Below are positions 33,909 to 44,063 of a DNA stretch of 64,000 nucleotides, piece by piece. Positions within the stretch are counted from its first letter, which is position 1. The number at the start of each line of letters is the position of its first letter. The position numbers were made by a program, and so were the translations under genes. The notes beneath the pieces are model-generated. The model was not told the DNA's origin. It ran no database searches and saw only the letters and a program-made list of their open reading frames with translations. This DNA comes from Mucilaginibacter sp. SJ (lineage in GTDB: Bacteria; Bacteroidota; Bacteroidia; Sphingobacteriales; Sphingobacteriaceae), in contig NZ_CP118631.1 in the NCBI RefSeq assembly GCF_028993635.1, positions 3,782,001-3,846,000 on the forward strand, given 5' to 3'.

Positions 33909-34187
33909 CTACCTTAAATTTTCGGGAAGCACGGCATTGGGGTCATCAATGTCCGTTAGGTTTATGGCCTCAATGGCAGTAATTTCGGGCACAGCTTTTT
34001 TAATAGCCTGCTCAATACCTGCTTTAAGGGTCATGATACTCATTGGGCATGATCCGCATGAACCCAACAACTTTAATTTAACAACATTTTCAGGAGTTAT
34101 CTCCTCAACAGAAACATTCCCCCCATCAGCCTCCAAATACGGACGGATAGTATCTAAAGCTGCTTCAACCTGATTTAATAAACTCAT
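33909..34187 (-). CDS. NifU C-terminal domain protein (Nfu-type Fe-S scaffold)
   Basis: A 92-residue Nfu domain: opening VEAALDTIRPYLEADGGNV and the Fe-S ligand motif GSCGSCPMS. It builds or hands over a 4Fe-4S cluster. It is 31 bp after mrp on the same strand; Mrp is also a cluster carrier, so the pair forms an Fe-S maturation unit. Confidence 0.92.
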   Translation of the reverse strand: MSLLNQVEAALDTIRPYLEADGGNVSVEEITPENVVKLKLLGSCGSCPMSIMTLKAGIEQAIKKAVPEITAIEAINLTDIDDPNAVLPENLR

Positions 34188-34218
34188 TTTTATTAATTTA
34201 TAACGTTATGTAAAGTTA

Positions 34219-35307
34219 TTAATTATTTACAATATTTTCTGCACTCAACGCTTTGGCATTTGATATGGCCACCTGCTGGGCAACACGCTCGGCCATTTTC
34301 ACAAAGGCAGCGGTCATCGGGCCGTCTTCTTCAAGCACCGTTGGCTTACCGGCATCGCCCGAATCACTGATGCCTTTAATCAGCGGGATTTCGCCCAGGA
34401 ACGGAACATCAAGCTGTGCCGCCAGTTTTTGTCCACCGCCTTTACCAAATATGTAATACTTGTTTTCGGGCAGTTCGGCAGGTGTAAAGTACGACATGTT
34501 TTCAACCACCCCCAGTATAGGCACATTAATAGCCGGCATCATAAACATACCAATACCTTTTTTTGCATCGGCAAGCGCTACATTTTGCGGCGTGGTAACA
34601 ATTACAGCGCCTGTTACCGGGAAACTTTGCGTTACTGTAATGTGGATATCGCCCGTGCCCGGAGGCAGGTCGATCACCAGGTAATCCAGCTCGCCCCAGT
34701 CGGCATCATTGAACAGTTGTTTTACCGCGGTTGATACCATTGGCCCGCGCCATGGCACCGGCTGGTTAGGATCGGTAAAGAAACCGATAGACAGTAATTT
34801 GATCCCGTATTTTTCAATCGGCTCAATTCGGGTTTTGCCATCAACCTGGCTGGCCATTGGACGGGCGCCCTCCAGGCCAAACATAATGGGTACCGACGGG
34901 CCATAAATATCGGCATCGATCATCCCAACTTTTGCGCCCGATTTTGCCAGACCTAAAGCAAGGTTTGCCGCAACCGTTGATTTACCAACACCACCCTTGC
35001 CCGAAGCTACGGCAATGATATTTTTTACACCCGGAACCCCGGTGTTTTTTTGAGTAGTTACACGCGAGGTCATGTTGATATTGATAACGGCTTCTTTGCT
35101 TACAAAATGCAGGATAGCATTACGGCAGGCATTCTCAATCATGGCCTTAAGCGGGCAAGCCGGTGTAGTCAGGATCACCGAGAAGCTAACGTTGTTGCCA
35201 TCAATATGAATATCCTGGATCATGTTAAGCGTTACCAGGTCTTTTTTCAGATCCGGCTCTTCAACATTGCCCAGTGCCTGTAAAACTTGTTCTTTAGTAA
35301 TTGTCAT
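34219..35307 (-). CDS. Mrp/NBP35-family Fe-S cluster carrier ATPase
   Basis: About 362 residues: an N-terminal MIP18-like domain (about 1-90) followed by a P-loop NTPase with the deviant Walker A KGGVGKST and the DIDADIYGPSVP region. The CxxC ligand pair seen in many Mrp proteins is not evident near the C-terminus, so the cluster may be held differently. The start at 35307 (MTITKEQVLQAL) is preferred; the ORF extends 18 codons further without homology. It works with the Nfu-type gene downstream. Confidence 0.9.
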   Translation of the reverse strand: MTITKEQVLQALGNVEEPDLKKDLVTLNMIQDIHIDGNNVSFSVILTTPACPLKAMIENACRNAILHFVSKEAVININMTSRVTTQKNTGVPGVKNIIAVASGKGGVGKSTVAANLALGLAKSGAKVGMIDADIYGPSVPIMFGLEGARPMASQVDGKTRIEPIEKYGIKLLSIGFFTDPNQPVPWRGPMVSTAVKQLFNDADWGELDYLVIDLPPGTGDIHITVTQSFPVTGAVIVTTPQNVALADAKKGIGMFMMPAINVPILGVVENMSYFTPAELPENKYYIFGKGGGQKLAAQLDVPFLGEIPLIKGISDSGDAGKPTVLEEDGPMTAAFVKMAERVAQQVAISNAKALSAENIVNN

Positions 35308-35377
35308 AATATGAGGCAAATTTATGAAAACAGGTGGTTGATTAAGTTTATCAGGAAACAATTTGCAAAAACAACCG

Positions 35378-35408
35378 TTTGCAGGGGATAAGATTTAGTT
35401 TAGTTTTG
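35378..35408 (+). promoter_or_regulatory. Strong TTTG/TAnnTTTG promoter before the GT51 gene
   Basis: TTTG at 35378-35381 and TAGTTTTG at 35401-35408 are 19 bp apart. The start codon is 14 bases beyond the -7 box. It lies in the spacer between mrp and the divergent GT51 gene. Confidence 0.75.
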
Positions 35409-35422
35409 GATAAAATTAACAA

Positions 35423-37675
35423 ATGAAGCGCCTTAATCCTAAATATATACGCATAGCCGCATACATTCTCGTTCCCTTAATTCTTATTCTGCTTATCGGC
35501 GGATATGTTGCCTACTCAAAACGTGGAGCCCTGCTCGAAAAAGCCATCGACAAAGCTAAATTAAAAGCAAAGAGAGATTATAATTTAGATGTAAAAATAG
35601 GATCGGCAAAGTTCACAGGTCTCAGCACCGTTTCATTCTCGGATATCAGCATCGTACCAGATGGCCGCGATAGCTTATTGAACATCAAAAACTTTGTGGT
35701 AAGTGTACGGATAATGCCGCTGGTGCTTGGTGAGGTAAAACTATCAGATGTGGTATTGCAGGATGGCTTCATTAGTCTTGTTAATAAAAACGGCGTTAAG
35801 AATTTCGATTTCCTTTTCAAAAAGAAAAAGGATTCGACAGCCACCAATACCAAAACCGATTTGAGCCATCTTGCCGATAACCTGATCAACCAGCTGCTTT
35901 ATAAGATCCCGGATAACTTATCGCTCCATAATTTCAGGATCAGTTTTAAGAGCGACAGTGATCAGCTTAAACTTTTAGCGCAAACAGCCCTGATCAAAGA
36001 CGGGCAGCTGAGCTCAACCATAAAGGTTAATGACGGGGAAGCCACCTGGCATTTCGCCGGCAAAATGCATCCGTCGGATAAGGATATCGACGTAATGCTT
36101 TATGCAGATGGCAAAAAAGTAGAGCTGCCTATCATTGAAAAGAAATTTAACCTGAAGCTCAATTTTGATACGCTGCAAACCAAACTGACCGAGGAGGATC
36201 ACAGCAGCGGTGAAACCAGGATCTCCGGCTCATGGTCGGTTAAAAACCTGCTTATTCGCCATCCGGGCATTTCGTCTACTGATATTGTATTACCTGCGGC
36301 GGCAATTGATGCAGATGTTAAAGTAGGCACTAATTATGTATCTATCGATAGTACTTCGCTCATCCATATAAAAAAATTAACCGCGCACCCATACGTTAAG
36401 TATACGCTTAACCCGGTAAAAATTTATGAGCTGAAGCTCAATACCGGCTGGCTTAATGCGGCCGATATTTTCGATTCGTTTCCTACGGGGATGTTTGACG
36501 CCCTTGACGGCATCCAGGTTGCGGGCAAGCTGAATTATCACATGAATTTTTACATGGATTCATCAAAGCCCGACGATTTGATATTTGATTCGGGCATGGA
36601 TAAAGATAACTTCCGGATCCTGAAATTTGGACGCACCGATTTAACCAAGCTTAACAGCCCCTTCGTATATACACCGTATGAAAAGGGCAAACCAATGGCC
36701 CCACACCTGATAGGCCCCGAAAACCCGGAGTTTACGCCGCTGCAGCAAATTTCGCCCAATTTGAGAAACGCGGTAATGACGGCCGAAGATCCATCTTTTT
36801 ACACCAATCATGGCTTCGTAATGGAGGCCATCCGTAAATCAATAGCTACCGATTTTAAAACAAAGAAATACAAACGCGGCGGCAGCGGGATCTCACAACA
36901 GCTGGTTAAAAACGCCTACCTGAGCCGGGAGAAAACCCTGTCGCGCAAAATAGAGGAGATCCTGATTGTATGGCTTATTGAAAACAACCGCATCATGACC
37001 AAAGACAGGATGCTGGAGGTTTATTTTAACATTATTGAATGGGGCCGTAATATTTACGGTATTGGTGAGGCCTCCCACTATTACTTTGGCAAGTCACCGT
37101 CTGAACTGAGTTTGGGAGAAAGTATTTACCTGGCCAGCATTGTCCCCTACCCCAAAGGCGGTTTGTACGCTTTTCAGCCTGACGGTACCTTACGACCGGG
37201 ACTGCATGGCTACTTTAACCTGATTGGTAAACTGATGGCTATGAAGGGGTATACCGCCCGGGATACCAATGCTTATGGATTTTACGAAGTGCGGTTAAGG
37301 GAGAGCCTGCGCCGCCAGATTGCCCCTGTTGATACTGCTACCGCCGATAGCCTTATGAAACAGGGCGGAGCAGATGACGATGGTATTTTACCTGTTATTG
37401 AAGAGCCTGTAAAAAGGCCTAACTTTTTCCAGCGCCTTTTTGGTAAAAAAGATACCACCGAAGAAAAAGCCGAGGAAAAATTAAAACAAAAAGAACAAAC
37501 GATAAAGGAACAGCTCAAAGCCCAGATAGAAGCACTGAAAGCCGAATATAAACTCAAGATTGACGCTGTAGATACCACCGGCGGCCGGACACGAAAAGAA
37601 GTACGGCAGGAAAAACGACGGCTGAAAGATGAAGAACGGGAAAAGGAAAAAGAATTGAAAGATAAGATGCCGTAG
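35423..37675 (+). CDS. AsmA-like protein with GT51 peptidoglycan glycosyltransferase domain
   Basis: A 750-residue protein with an N-terminal membrane helix (about 10-28), a long AsmA-like region (about 35-430), and a GT51 glycosyltransferase at about 440-600 with the catalytic Glu in TAEDPSFYTNHGF (near 454) and GGSGISQQLVKN. The charged C-terminal tail is rich in Glu and Lys. It polymerises lipid II or a similar substrate at the outer face of the inner membrane without a transpeptidase domain. The AsmA-like part may tie it to the envelope. Confidence 0.82.
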   Translation: MKRLNPKYIRIAAYILVPLILILLIGGYVAYSKRGALLEKAIDKAKLKAKRDYNLDVKIGSAKFTGLSTVSFSDISIVPDGRDSLLNIKNFVVSVRIMPLVLGEVKLSDVVLQDGFISLVNKNGVKNFDFLFKKKKDSTATNTKTDLSHLADNLINQLLYKIPDNLSLHNFRISFKSDSDQLKLLAQTALIKDGQLSSTIKVNDGEATWHFAGKMHPSDKDIDVMLYADGKKVELPIIEKKFNLKLNFDTLQTKLTEEDHSSGETRISGSWSVKNLLIRHPGISSTDIVLPAAAIDADVKVGTNYVSIDSTSLIHIKKLTAHPYVKYTLNPVKIYELKLNTGWLNAADIFDSFPTGMFDALDGIQVAGKLNYHMNFYMDSSKPDDLIFDSGMDKDNFRILKFGRTDLTKLNSPFVYTPYEKGKPMAPHLIGPENPEFTPLQQISPNLRNAVMTAEDPSFYTNHGFVMEAIRKSIATDFKTKKYKRGGSGISQQLVKNAYLSREKTLSRKIEEILIVWLIENNRIMTKDRMLEVYFNIIEWGRNIYGIGEASHYYFGKSPSELSLGESIYLASIVPYPKGGLYAFQPDGTLRPGLHGYFNLIGKLMAMKGYTARDTNAYGFYEVRLRESLRRQIAPVDTATADSLMKQGGADDDGILPVIEEPVKRPNFFQRLFGKKDTTEEKAEEKLKQKEQTIKEQLKAQIEALKAEYKLKIDAVDTTGGRTRKEVRQEKRRLKDEEREKEKELKDKMP

Positions 37676-37722
37676 GCATTATCTTGTTCTATGCTTAGCT
37701 CCTGAAATTAGTACCGATTTCT

Positions 37723-37730
37723 TACTTTTG
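37723..37730 (+). promoter_or_regulatory. -7 box directly before a LysE gene, possible leaderless start
   Basis: TACTTTTG ends 4 bases before the ATG at 37735. Transcription from this box would begin at or within a few bases of the start codon. No clear TTG lies about 19 bp upstream. Confidence 0.4.
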
Positions 37731-37734
37731 CCGT

Positions 37735-38361
37735 ATGGGTATCACCAACTTAACGGCATTTTTGATCGCATCTTTCCTGTTCATTATTTCACCCGGCATC
37801 GATACCATTTTTATCCTGAATAAATCAATAGCACAAGGATATAAATCCGGTGTCTATGCAACATTAGGGATAACTACCGGCGTTCTGGTACACACTACCC
37901 TGGCCGCATTTGGTTTGTCGCTCCTATTATCGCAATCGGCTATGGCGTTTAGCTTTGTTAAATTTTGCGGCGCTGCATACCTGGTTTATCTCGGTATGGT
38001 TAAGCTTTTTTCAAAAGAGAGCATCGTGAAGGAAATTAGTCCGACTCAACACGCTTCCCCTAAAAAAACTTATATGTCTGCCGTGTTCACAAATGTGCTT
38101 AATCCCAAAGTAGCTATCTTTTTCCTGTCGTTTTTTCCGCAGTTCATCCAGCCGGCTTATATCAGCACCGCTACACCATTTATTTTCCTGGGAAGCATTT
38201 ACGCATTTATAAGCCTGTTGTGGTTTATGGTACTCACTTTTTTTGCAGGCTCGCTTTCGTCCAGAATCCGTTCAAATCCTGCCATTAGCACCTGGCTTAA
38301 TAAATTCTCGGCCATCGCTTTTATGTTGATGGGCATAAGAATAGCATTCACAAAACGATAA
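37735..38361 (+). CDS. LysE-family amino-acid/metabolite exporter
   Basis: A 208-residue membrane protein with about six helices and the RhtB/LysE pattern FLFIISPGIDTIFILNKSI. The family exports amino acids or homoserine lactones. The substrate cannot be inferred from the sequence. It is a single gene with a promoter box almost at the start codon. Confidence 0.87.
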   Translation: MGITNLTAFLIASFLFIISPGIDTIFILNKSIAQGYKSGVYATLGITTGVLVHTTLAAFGLSLLLSQSAMAFSFVKFCGAAYLVYLGMVKLFSKESIVKEISPTQHASPKKTYMSAVFTNVLNPKVAIFFLSFFPQFIQPAYISTATPFIFLGSIYAFISLLWFMVLTFFAGSLSSRIRSNPAISTWLNKFSAIAFMLMGIRIAFTKR

Positions 38362-38817
38362 TATCATTGTTTTAAATCTATTCCTGTCTAAATATATCTG
38401 CGCATATATAGCCTGTGGCCAAACCCTCTCCCTTTTCCTTAAAATTAATTGTGAAGTAAGCGTATCACAAAAAAAATTTCATCGCAACAGAAACGTTGCA
38501 CAGGCCATTTAAACTAATTTTTGTCCTTTTTAACACTGTGACGCAAGCGTATTAAATAATACATAATACACTATAAATCAATTAATTATGAACATTTTTC
38601 TTGGTTGATCCGTTTAAATTACTGTAGATTTGTAATGCCAATTTTAAGCTACACATAGCCCTTCTTCATGGAAAACAGTATCGGTCGGGCGTATTTGCCC
38701 TGAGCAATGCTTTGATATTCTTAAGCAACAGTTAAATATTGTTACAAATATTGAATTGTTGCATAGGGGCTTATGTGATATTTTTTTGAATATCAAATCA
38801 ACTAAATAAACAACTCA
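38362..38817. other. Spacer upstream of the GH30 gene with a promoter
   Basis: A 456-bp gap. A TAGATTTG -7 box at 38625-38632 follows TTG words at 38601 and 38605 (21 and 17 bp spacing), leaving a long leader of about 180 bases to the GH30 start. No repeat or RNA gene is visible. Confidence 0.55.
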
Positions 38818-40695
38818 ATGAAAATCAATTACCAATTAAAGCGGCTCGCAGTCCTCACCCTGCTCTCCGCCGCTGCTTTTTACTCCTGTAAAAAGAATGT
38901 AAACAACAACGAAGCGCCCGATCAAAAAACAAACGGCACCGTAGCGAGGGCCGCTAACGAAGTAGTGAACGCCTGGGTTACCACTGCCGATCAGTCAAAG
39001 CTTTTACAGGCACAAGCCAGTTTCAATTTCGCTGCCGATGCCGGTACCAATGCAACAACCATTACAGTGGACGAAAACCAAACCTACCAGGGAATAGACG
39101 GTTTCGGCTTTACTTTAACCGGGGGCAGTGCCGGACTACTTAACGGCCTCGGCGCCAACCAAACCAATGTGCTTAACGAGCTTTTCGGCACAGCTAACGG
39201 TCAGATCGGGATCAGCTATATTCGGATCAGCATCGGTGCTTCCGATCTTAGCTCAAGCGATTTCACCTACAACCAAACGGCCGGCGATTTTAACATGAAC
39301 AACTTCAGCATCAGCGTCGAAAACCAGGACCTGCTACCGATTTTGAAAAAGATCATCGCCATAAATCCGTCTATCAAAATTATAGCCACTCCCTGGACAG
39401 CCCCTACCTGGATGAAGGTAAACACCACGGGCAATAACGGCTATACCGGCGGCAGCCTCAATACAGCAGCAGGTTATTATGACGCCTATGCCCGCTATTT
39501 TGTAAAATACCTGCAGGCCATGCAGACTCAGGGGATTACCATTGATGCCATTACCCCTCAAAATGAACCGCTTAACCCATACAATAACCCAAGTATGGTA
39601 ATGCAGCCGAATGAGCAGGCCAATTTTATTAAAAACAACCTCGGCCCGCAAATCAGGGCGGCAGGCTTTCAAACCAAGATCATTGCCTATGACCACAATA
39701 CCGACAGGATTGACTATCCCGAAACCGTGTTAGCTGATGGCGGCGCTAATCCCTATGTTGACGGTTCCGCTTTTCATCTGTATGCGGGCAATATCAGCGC
39801 CCTTACTGATGTACACAACGCCTATCCCAACAAAAACGTTTATTTCACCGAGCAATGGGTTGGCGCACCAAGCAATTTTGGCGGCGATTTGTCATGGCAT
39901 GTTAATACACTCATTATTGGCGCTACCCGCAACTGGAGCCGCAATGTTTTAGAGTGGAACCTGGCCTCCGACCCAAACAACAATCCTCATACACCGGGTG
40001 GCTGCAGTACCTGCCTGGGAGGTATTACTGTTAGCGGTACTTCTATCACCCGTAATGTTGGTTATTACATTATCGGTCACGCATCGCGTTTTGTACGGCC
40101 GGGAGCTGTGCGGATTGCCTCTAATTTATCGGGCAGTATCCAAAACGTGGCCTTCAAAAATTCTGATGGCAGCAAGGTACTTATCGCGCTTAACAATGGC
40201 TCATCAAGCGTAAGTTTTAAAGTTAAATGGGGCGCGGAATCCTTTACTTACACTTTAGCCGCCGGCGCTGTAGCTACCTTTAAATGGACCGGCACCCAAA
40301 GTTCAGCATCAGGCCCGCCCATAGGTTCAGTCATCACCCTTAAAGGCTTTAATAACCTGTACGTAAGCAGCGAAAACGGCACGCAGGCCATGAATTGCAA
40401 CCGCGCTACAGCATCAGCATGGGAACAATTTACCGTAGTTGATGCAGGTGGGGGCAAAATAGCATTGATGGCCATGAATAAATACGTATCGTCAGAAAAC
40501 GGGACACAGGCCATAACCTGCAACCGCACAACTTTTGGCGACTGGGAAAAATTTGACTGGATCCCCACAAACGATGGCAAGGTTACCCTCCGGGGCAATA
40601 ATGGCAAATTTATATCCAGCGAGAACGGTACACAACCCATGACCTGCACCCGTGCAACAGCATCAGGCTGGGAAGCTTTTGGTGTAAACCAATAA
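38818..40695 (+). CDS. GH30 glucanase lipoprotein with C-terminal fascin-like module
   Basis: A 625-residue secreted lipoprotein (lipobox FYSC, Cys24). The GH30 (alpha/beta)8 domain spans about 70-500 with acid/base Glu250 in TPQNEP and nucleophile Glu345 in YFTEQW; this family includes beta-1,6-glucanases and glucosylceramidases. The last 125 residues carry three repeats built around YVSSENGTQ, a beta-trefoil-like fold of the fascin type. Likely attacks beta-glucan on the cell surface. It is followed 41 bp later by a GH16 gene with the same C-terminal module. Confidence 0.87.
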   Translation: MKINYQLKRLAVLTLLSAAAFYSCKKNVNNNEAPDQKTNGTVARAANEVVNAWVTTADQSKLLQAQASFNFAADAGTNATTITVDENQTYQGIDGFGFTLTGGSAGLLNGLGANQTNVLNELFGTANGQIGISYIRISIGASDLSSSDFTYNQTAGDFNMNNFSISVENQDLLPILKKIIAINPSIKIIATPWTAPTWMKVNTTGNNGYTGGSLNTAAGYYDAYARYFVKYLQAMQTQGITIDAITPQNEPLNPYNNPSMVMQPNEQANFIKNNLGPQIRAAGFQTKIIAYDHNTDRIDYPETVLADGGANPYVDGSAFHLYAGNISALTDVHNAYPNKNVYFTEQWVGAPSNFGGDLSWHVNTLIIGATRNWSRNVLEWNLASDPNNNPHTPGGCSTCLGGITVSGTSITRNVGYYIIGHASRFVRPGAVRIASNLSGSIQNVAFKNSDGSKVLIALNNGSSSVSFKVKWGAESFTYTLAAGAVATFKWTGTQSSASGPPIGSVITLKGFNNLYVSSENGTQAMNCNRATASAWEQFTVVDAGGGKIALMAMNKYVSSENGTQAITCNRTTFGDWEKFDWIPTNDGKVTLRGNNGKFISSENGTQPMTCTRATASGWEAFGVNQ

Positions 40696-40736
40696 CTACT
40701 TACGAAACCAATCAATTATTTACCAATACTATCATT

Positions 40737-41966
40737 ATGAAACAACTTTTAAATTTTGCGAAGAGTGCCGCTACTGCATCGGCATTCATGCTTTTAATTT
40801 CGTCCTGCAGCAAGGATCTGAACAAAACCTCACCTGCCCTAAAAACAGCCGGTGAAACAACAGTATCTACAAGCACACCAAGGGCAGGCACACTGGTATG
40901 GAGCGATGAGTTTAACGGCACCAGTGTTAACACCAACAACTGGAATATTGATAACGGCAACCCCAATGTCAATAATGAAAAAGAATATTACCAGTCAGCA
41001 AACGCCACGGTGTCAGGCGGTTTCCTTACCATTACTGCCCGCAAGCAATCCGTTGGAGGCCAGCCCTATACATCGGCCAAATTGACTACAGCAGGTAAAT
41101 TCCAGCCTACTTACGGTCGTATTGAGGCAAGCATTAAGCTGCCGGCAGTACAAGGTACGTGGCCGGCGTTCTGGATGCTGGGCGCAAACATCGGTACTGT
41201 AAACTGGCCGCAATGCGGCGAAATTGACATTATGGAGCAGGTAAACACCTCCAATACCATCTTGGGCACTATGCACTGGTACAACAACGGCGGCCACGTA
41301 CAATATGGCGGCAGTACCACCACAACGCCAACAGGTTTCCACACCTACGCGGTTGAGTGGGATACCAACTCTATTCGCTGGTATGTGGATAATACGCTGT
41401 ATGTAACCGGTAATATTGCCAATAATATCAATAATACCGGCGCATTTCATAATCCTTTCTTTATTATCCTTAATCTGGCCATCGGCGGCGATTTGCCTGG
41501 TAATACCATTAACGACGGCGCATTGCCTTGCAACATGGTGGTTGATTATGTACGGGTTTATGACCTGTCAGGTAGTAGTACAAACCCTCCAATCGGCCAA
41601 ACCATTACTTTAAAAGGTTTTAATAACTTATATGTTAGCGGTGAAAACGGAACGCAAGCCATGAATTGTAACCGCGCCACTGCATCAACATGGGAGCAAT
41701 TTACCGTAGTTGATGCCGGAGGCGGTAAAATTGCTTTAAGGAGCATGAGCAAATATGTAAGCAGCGAAAACGGTACGCAAGCTATTACCTGTAACCGCAC
41801 TACCATAGGCGACTGGGAAAAATTTGACTGGGTGCCTACCACTGATGGTAAAATTACTTTCAGGGGCAACAACGGCAAGTTTATTTCCAGCGAAAACGGT
41901 ACACAACCCATGACCTGTAACCGGGCAACAGCATCGGGCTGGGAGGCCTTTGGCGTAAACCAGTAA
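40737..41966 (+). CDS. GH16 beta-glucanase lipoprotein (laminarinase-like) with fascin-like module
   Basis: A 409-residue lipoprotein (lipobox ISSC, Cys24). The GH16 domain (about 55-275) has the catalytic motif [10 protein letters not shown], with nucleophile Glu162 and acid/base Glu167, as in beta-1,3-glucanases. The last 125 residues repeat the GH30 module almost residue by residue. It hydrolyses beta-1,3-glucan; with GH30 it would break down branched beta-1,3/1,6-glucan such as fungal or algal cell wall. Confidence 0.9.
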   Translation: MKQLLNFAKSAATASAFMLLISSCSKDLNKTSPALKTAGETTVSTSTPRAGTLVWSDEFNGTSVNTNNWNIDNGNPNVNNEKEYYQSANATVSGGFLTITARKQSVGGQPYTSAKLTTAGKFQPTYGRIEASIKLPAVQGTWPAFWMLGANIGTVNWPQCGEIDIMEQVNTSNTILGTMHWYNNGGHVQYGGSTTTTPTGFHTYAVEWDTNSIRWYVDNTLYVTGNIANNINNTGAFHNPFFIILNLAIGGDLPGNTINDGALPCNMVVDYVRVYDLSGSSTNPPIGQTITLKGFNNLYVSGENGTQAMNCNRATASTWEQFTVVDAGGGKIALRSMSKYVSSENGTQAITCNRTTIGDWEKFDWVPTTDGKITFRGNNGKFISSENGTQPMTCNRATASGWEAFGVNQ

Positions 41967-42031
41967 TTTAAAATGATATATTTAGCCTGCTCTTTTTAAA
42001 AGGGCAGGCTTACTTGCTATATAAACCTGCC

Positions 42032-42925
42032 ATGAAAAAATTTACCATCTTTTGCTTTCTGTGGTTAATAATAGGCTTGCATACATTATATGCTCAGTCG
42101 GCCGGGAGCAAATTGGAGTTTAATGTCACTGATGGCTATCAGCGTGAAAATTTTCACTGGTCGATAGCCGGCAATAGCAATGGTCAAAACCCCAATGTTT
42201 TTTCGGAGTTGAAATGGACAAAGATGGGCGGGCAAAGCATTGCCGCCTCATTACAGTGGAACGTATACCAAAAAATTTCTTTTTATGCCGATTATACTCG
42301 ACAGTTTATAACCTCAGGTACGGTAAATGATGCTGATTACAGCACTGATAACCGCAGCAATAATACTTATAACGAAACTTTTGAAGCAGGTAAAGGGAAT
42401 ACGCAGAGCCGGGCGCTTGGTGTCGGGTACAAGCTGATTGATAATGAGCTATTTAGCTTTAGTCCTTACGCAGGATACAGCGATAACCGGCAATCCCTTT
42501 ATTTATATGGTAGTGGTAACCGCTTTCCGAACTTGAACAGCAGCTACCAAACTAAATGGAAAGGCGTATTCATTAAAGCCATTGCATCTTTAAAACTTAC
42601 TGAAAAGCTGAAGGCTAATGCCGATATCACCTATAACCAGGTAGGTTATAGTGCGCGGGGCAATTGGAACCTCATTACCACTTTTCAGCACCCGGTTAGC
42701 TATCGGCACCATGCTAACGGGTATGGCCTAAATATGAACGGCGCGTTGGCTTATTCAATCACAAATCACATAGCCATTCAGGCTGGTGGCGGATATCTGC
42801 ATTGGCAAACCGGTAACGGTACTGATGAACTTTATCTTAACAGTGGCGAGGTGGATAAAACACAGATGAACGGGGCGTACAGAAATGGCTTTAGGGTATT
42901 TGGGGGCTTGAAGATTTCATTTTAA
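42032..42925 (+). CDS. Outer-membrane beta-barrel protein of unknown function
   Basis: About 297 residues: signal peptide (MKKFTIFCFLWLIIG ... YAQ) and many alternating hydrophobic strands with aromatic girdle residues, ending in a typical barrel C-terminal strand (FRVFGGLKISF). It looks like a barrel of about twelve strands. The first ATG at 42014 is six codons upstream; the second fits the signal sequence better. It is the third gene after the glucanases and may belong with them, but no glucan link is seen. Confidence 0.68.
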   Translation: MKKFTIFCFLWLIIGLHTLYAQSAGSKLEFNVTDGYQRENFHWSIAGNSNGQNPNVFSELKWTKMGGQSIAASLQWNVYQKISFYADYTRQFITSGTVNDADYSTDNRSNNTYNETFEAGKGNTQSRALGVGYKLIDNELFSFSPYAGYSDNRQSLYLYGSGNRFPNLNSSYQTKWKGVFIKAIASLKLTEKLKANADITYNQVGYSARGNWNLITTFQHPVSYRHHANGYGLNMNGALAYSITNHIAIQAGGGYLHWQTGNGTDELYLNSGEVDKTQMNGAYRNGFRVFGGLKISF

Positions 42926-43232
42926 TTATTTAAAAATCGCCTGAGTTCGGTGCTGCATTAATATAACTATCTATATTACAGTTAATTAAATGCTATATAC
43001 AACTGTCTCCCCCCGGTTTATATCGCCGGCACGGCTATAGACCGCCGAAAAGGTTCCACGTGGCACATTGGTGCAATTACGGGCATAAATTAAATATTTA
43101 TTTTGCTTTTTGTAAGGATGGTATTTATCATTTAAATGGCATCGGTGGTGGCGATGAATGAACTAAACAAATGACATCTGCATCACGTTACTACAATGAT
43201 AATATTAACTTAATTTCCTTATTATCAATTAT
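42926..43232. other. Spacer with a degenerate parS-like palindrome
   Basis: GTTCCACGTGGCAC at 43053-43066 is one base away from the perfect 14-mer seen upstream of mnmG. The rest is an AT-rich gap with no gene. Confidence 0.45.
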
Positions 43233-44063
43233 TTAATTATTATCCTTCTGCTTATCCGCCGCTTCCTTGGCAGCTTTCTCCTTTTGTTTCTGAGCTTCTT
43301 TGGCGGCTTTCTCTTTATCCTCCTGAATCTGCTCTTTTGCCTTGCGGATACTGTCCTGCCGCTTTTGTTCCAATTTCTTTTTCTTATTAAAGAACCCCCT
43401 CAGCAAAAAGTTATGCTGGGCCGCGGTCAAATCTTCATTAAGGGTGTTGGTAGTTTTGTGAACGGTTTTGATGGTAGTACGGGCCTGTTTAACGGTACCC
43501 TCCAGGTCGCGGGCCATTTTATCATTATTAAGCAGGCGCCCAATGCTGCCTTTCCCGCTGTTGATCTTGGCGACTATGCCGGTTAAATTTTCGGTTAATG
43601 ATTCGGCGTTATCGGCCACACGGGTAAGTTTATTAATGATCCTGTCCACATCAACCGGGTTTATCGAACTTAAACGGCCGCCATCTTCAATCTCTTCGTG
43701 GCTTACAATACCACCTGGCGCTATCACCACCAGCTTATCCCCCATCAAACCATCACTGCCTATGCTAAGCTTCGAATCTTTTTTTATAAACTTTTTAACG
43801 CTTTTATTCAGTGTAAGATCAACCCTTACCGAGCTATCGGTTACGATATTGATAGATTGTACCACTCCCACATTAATACCCGCAAAGCGTACATTATTGC
43901 CCACCTGCAGGCCGCTTACATTTTTAAACCGGCCATAAACATGAAAGGTAGAATTGAACAGGCTCTTTTGGTTTCCTATTAAAAATACAGCTACCAACAG
44001 CACTGCCAATCCTAAAAAGGTGAACAGTCCTATTTTTATTTTTTGAGATGGTGTGGTTTTCAT
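43233..44063 (-). CDS. mlaD: MlaD-family lipid-transport substrate-binding protein
   Basis: A 276-residue MCE-domain protein with a single N-terminal membrane helix (about 11-28) and the MCE beta-barrel (GNNVRFAGINVGVVQSINIV) at about 40-130. The long Glu/Lys-rich C-terminal coil extends past the barrel. It sits in the periplasm as the lipid shuttle of an Mla-type ABC transporter. It follows mlaF with a 4-bp overlap. Confidence 0.9.
   Translation of the reverse strand: MKTTPSQKIKIGLFTFLGLAVLLVAVFLIGNQKSLFNSTFHVYGRFKNVSGLQVGNNVRFAGINVGVVQSINIVTDSSVRVDLTLNKSVKKFIKKDSKLSIGSDGLMGDKLVVIAPGGIVSHEEIEDGGRLSSINPVDVDRIINKLTRVADNAESLTENLTGIVAKINSGKGSIGRLLNNDKMARDLEGTVKQARTTIKTVHKTTNTLNEDLTAAQHNFLLRGFFNKKKKLEQKRQDSIRKAKEQIQEDKEKAAKEAQKQKEKAAKEAADKQKDNN

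Noticed and set aside
41984..42010. Hairpin AGCCTGC/GCAGGCT as terminator of the GH16 gene
   Set aside because: The stem is good but no T-run follows on the plus strand, so termination is doubtful.
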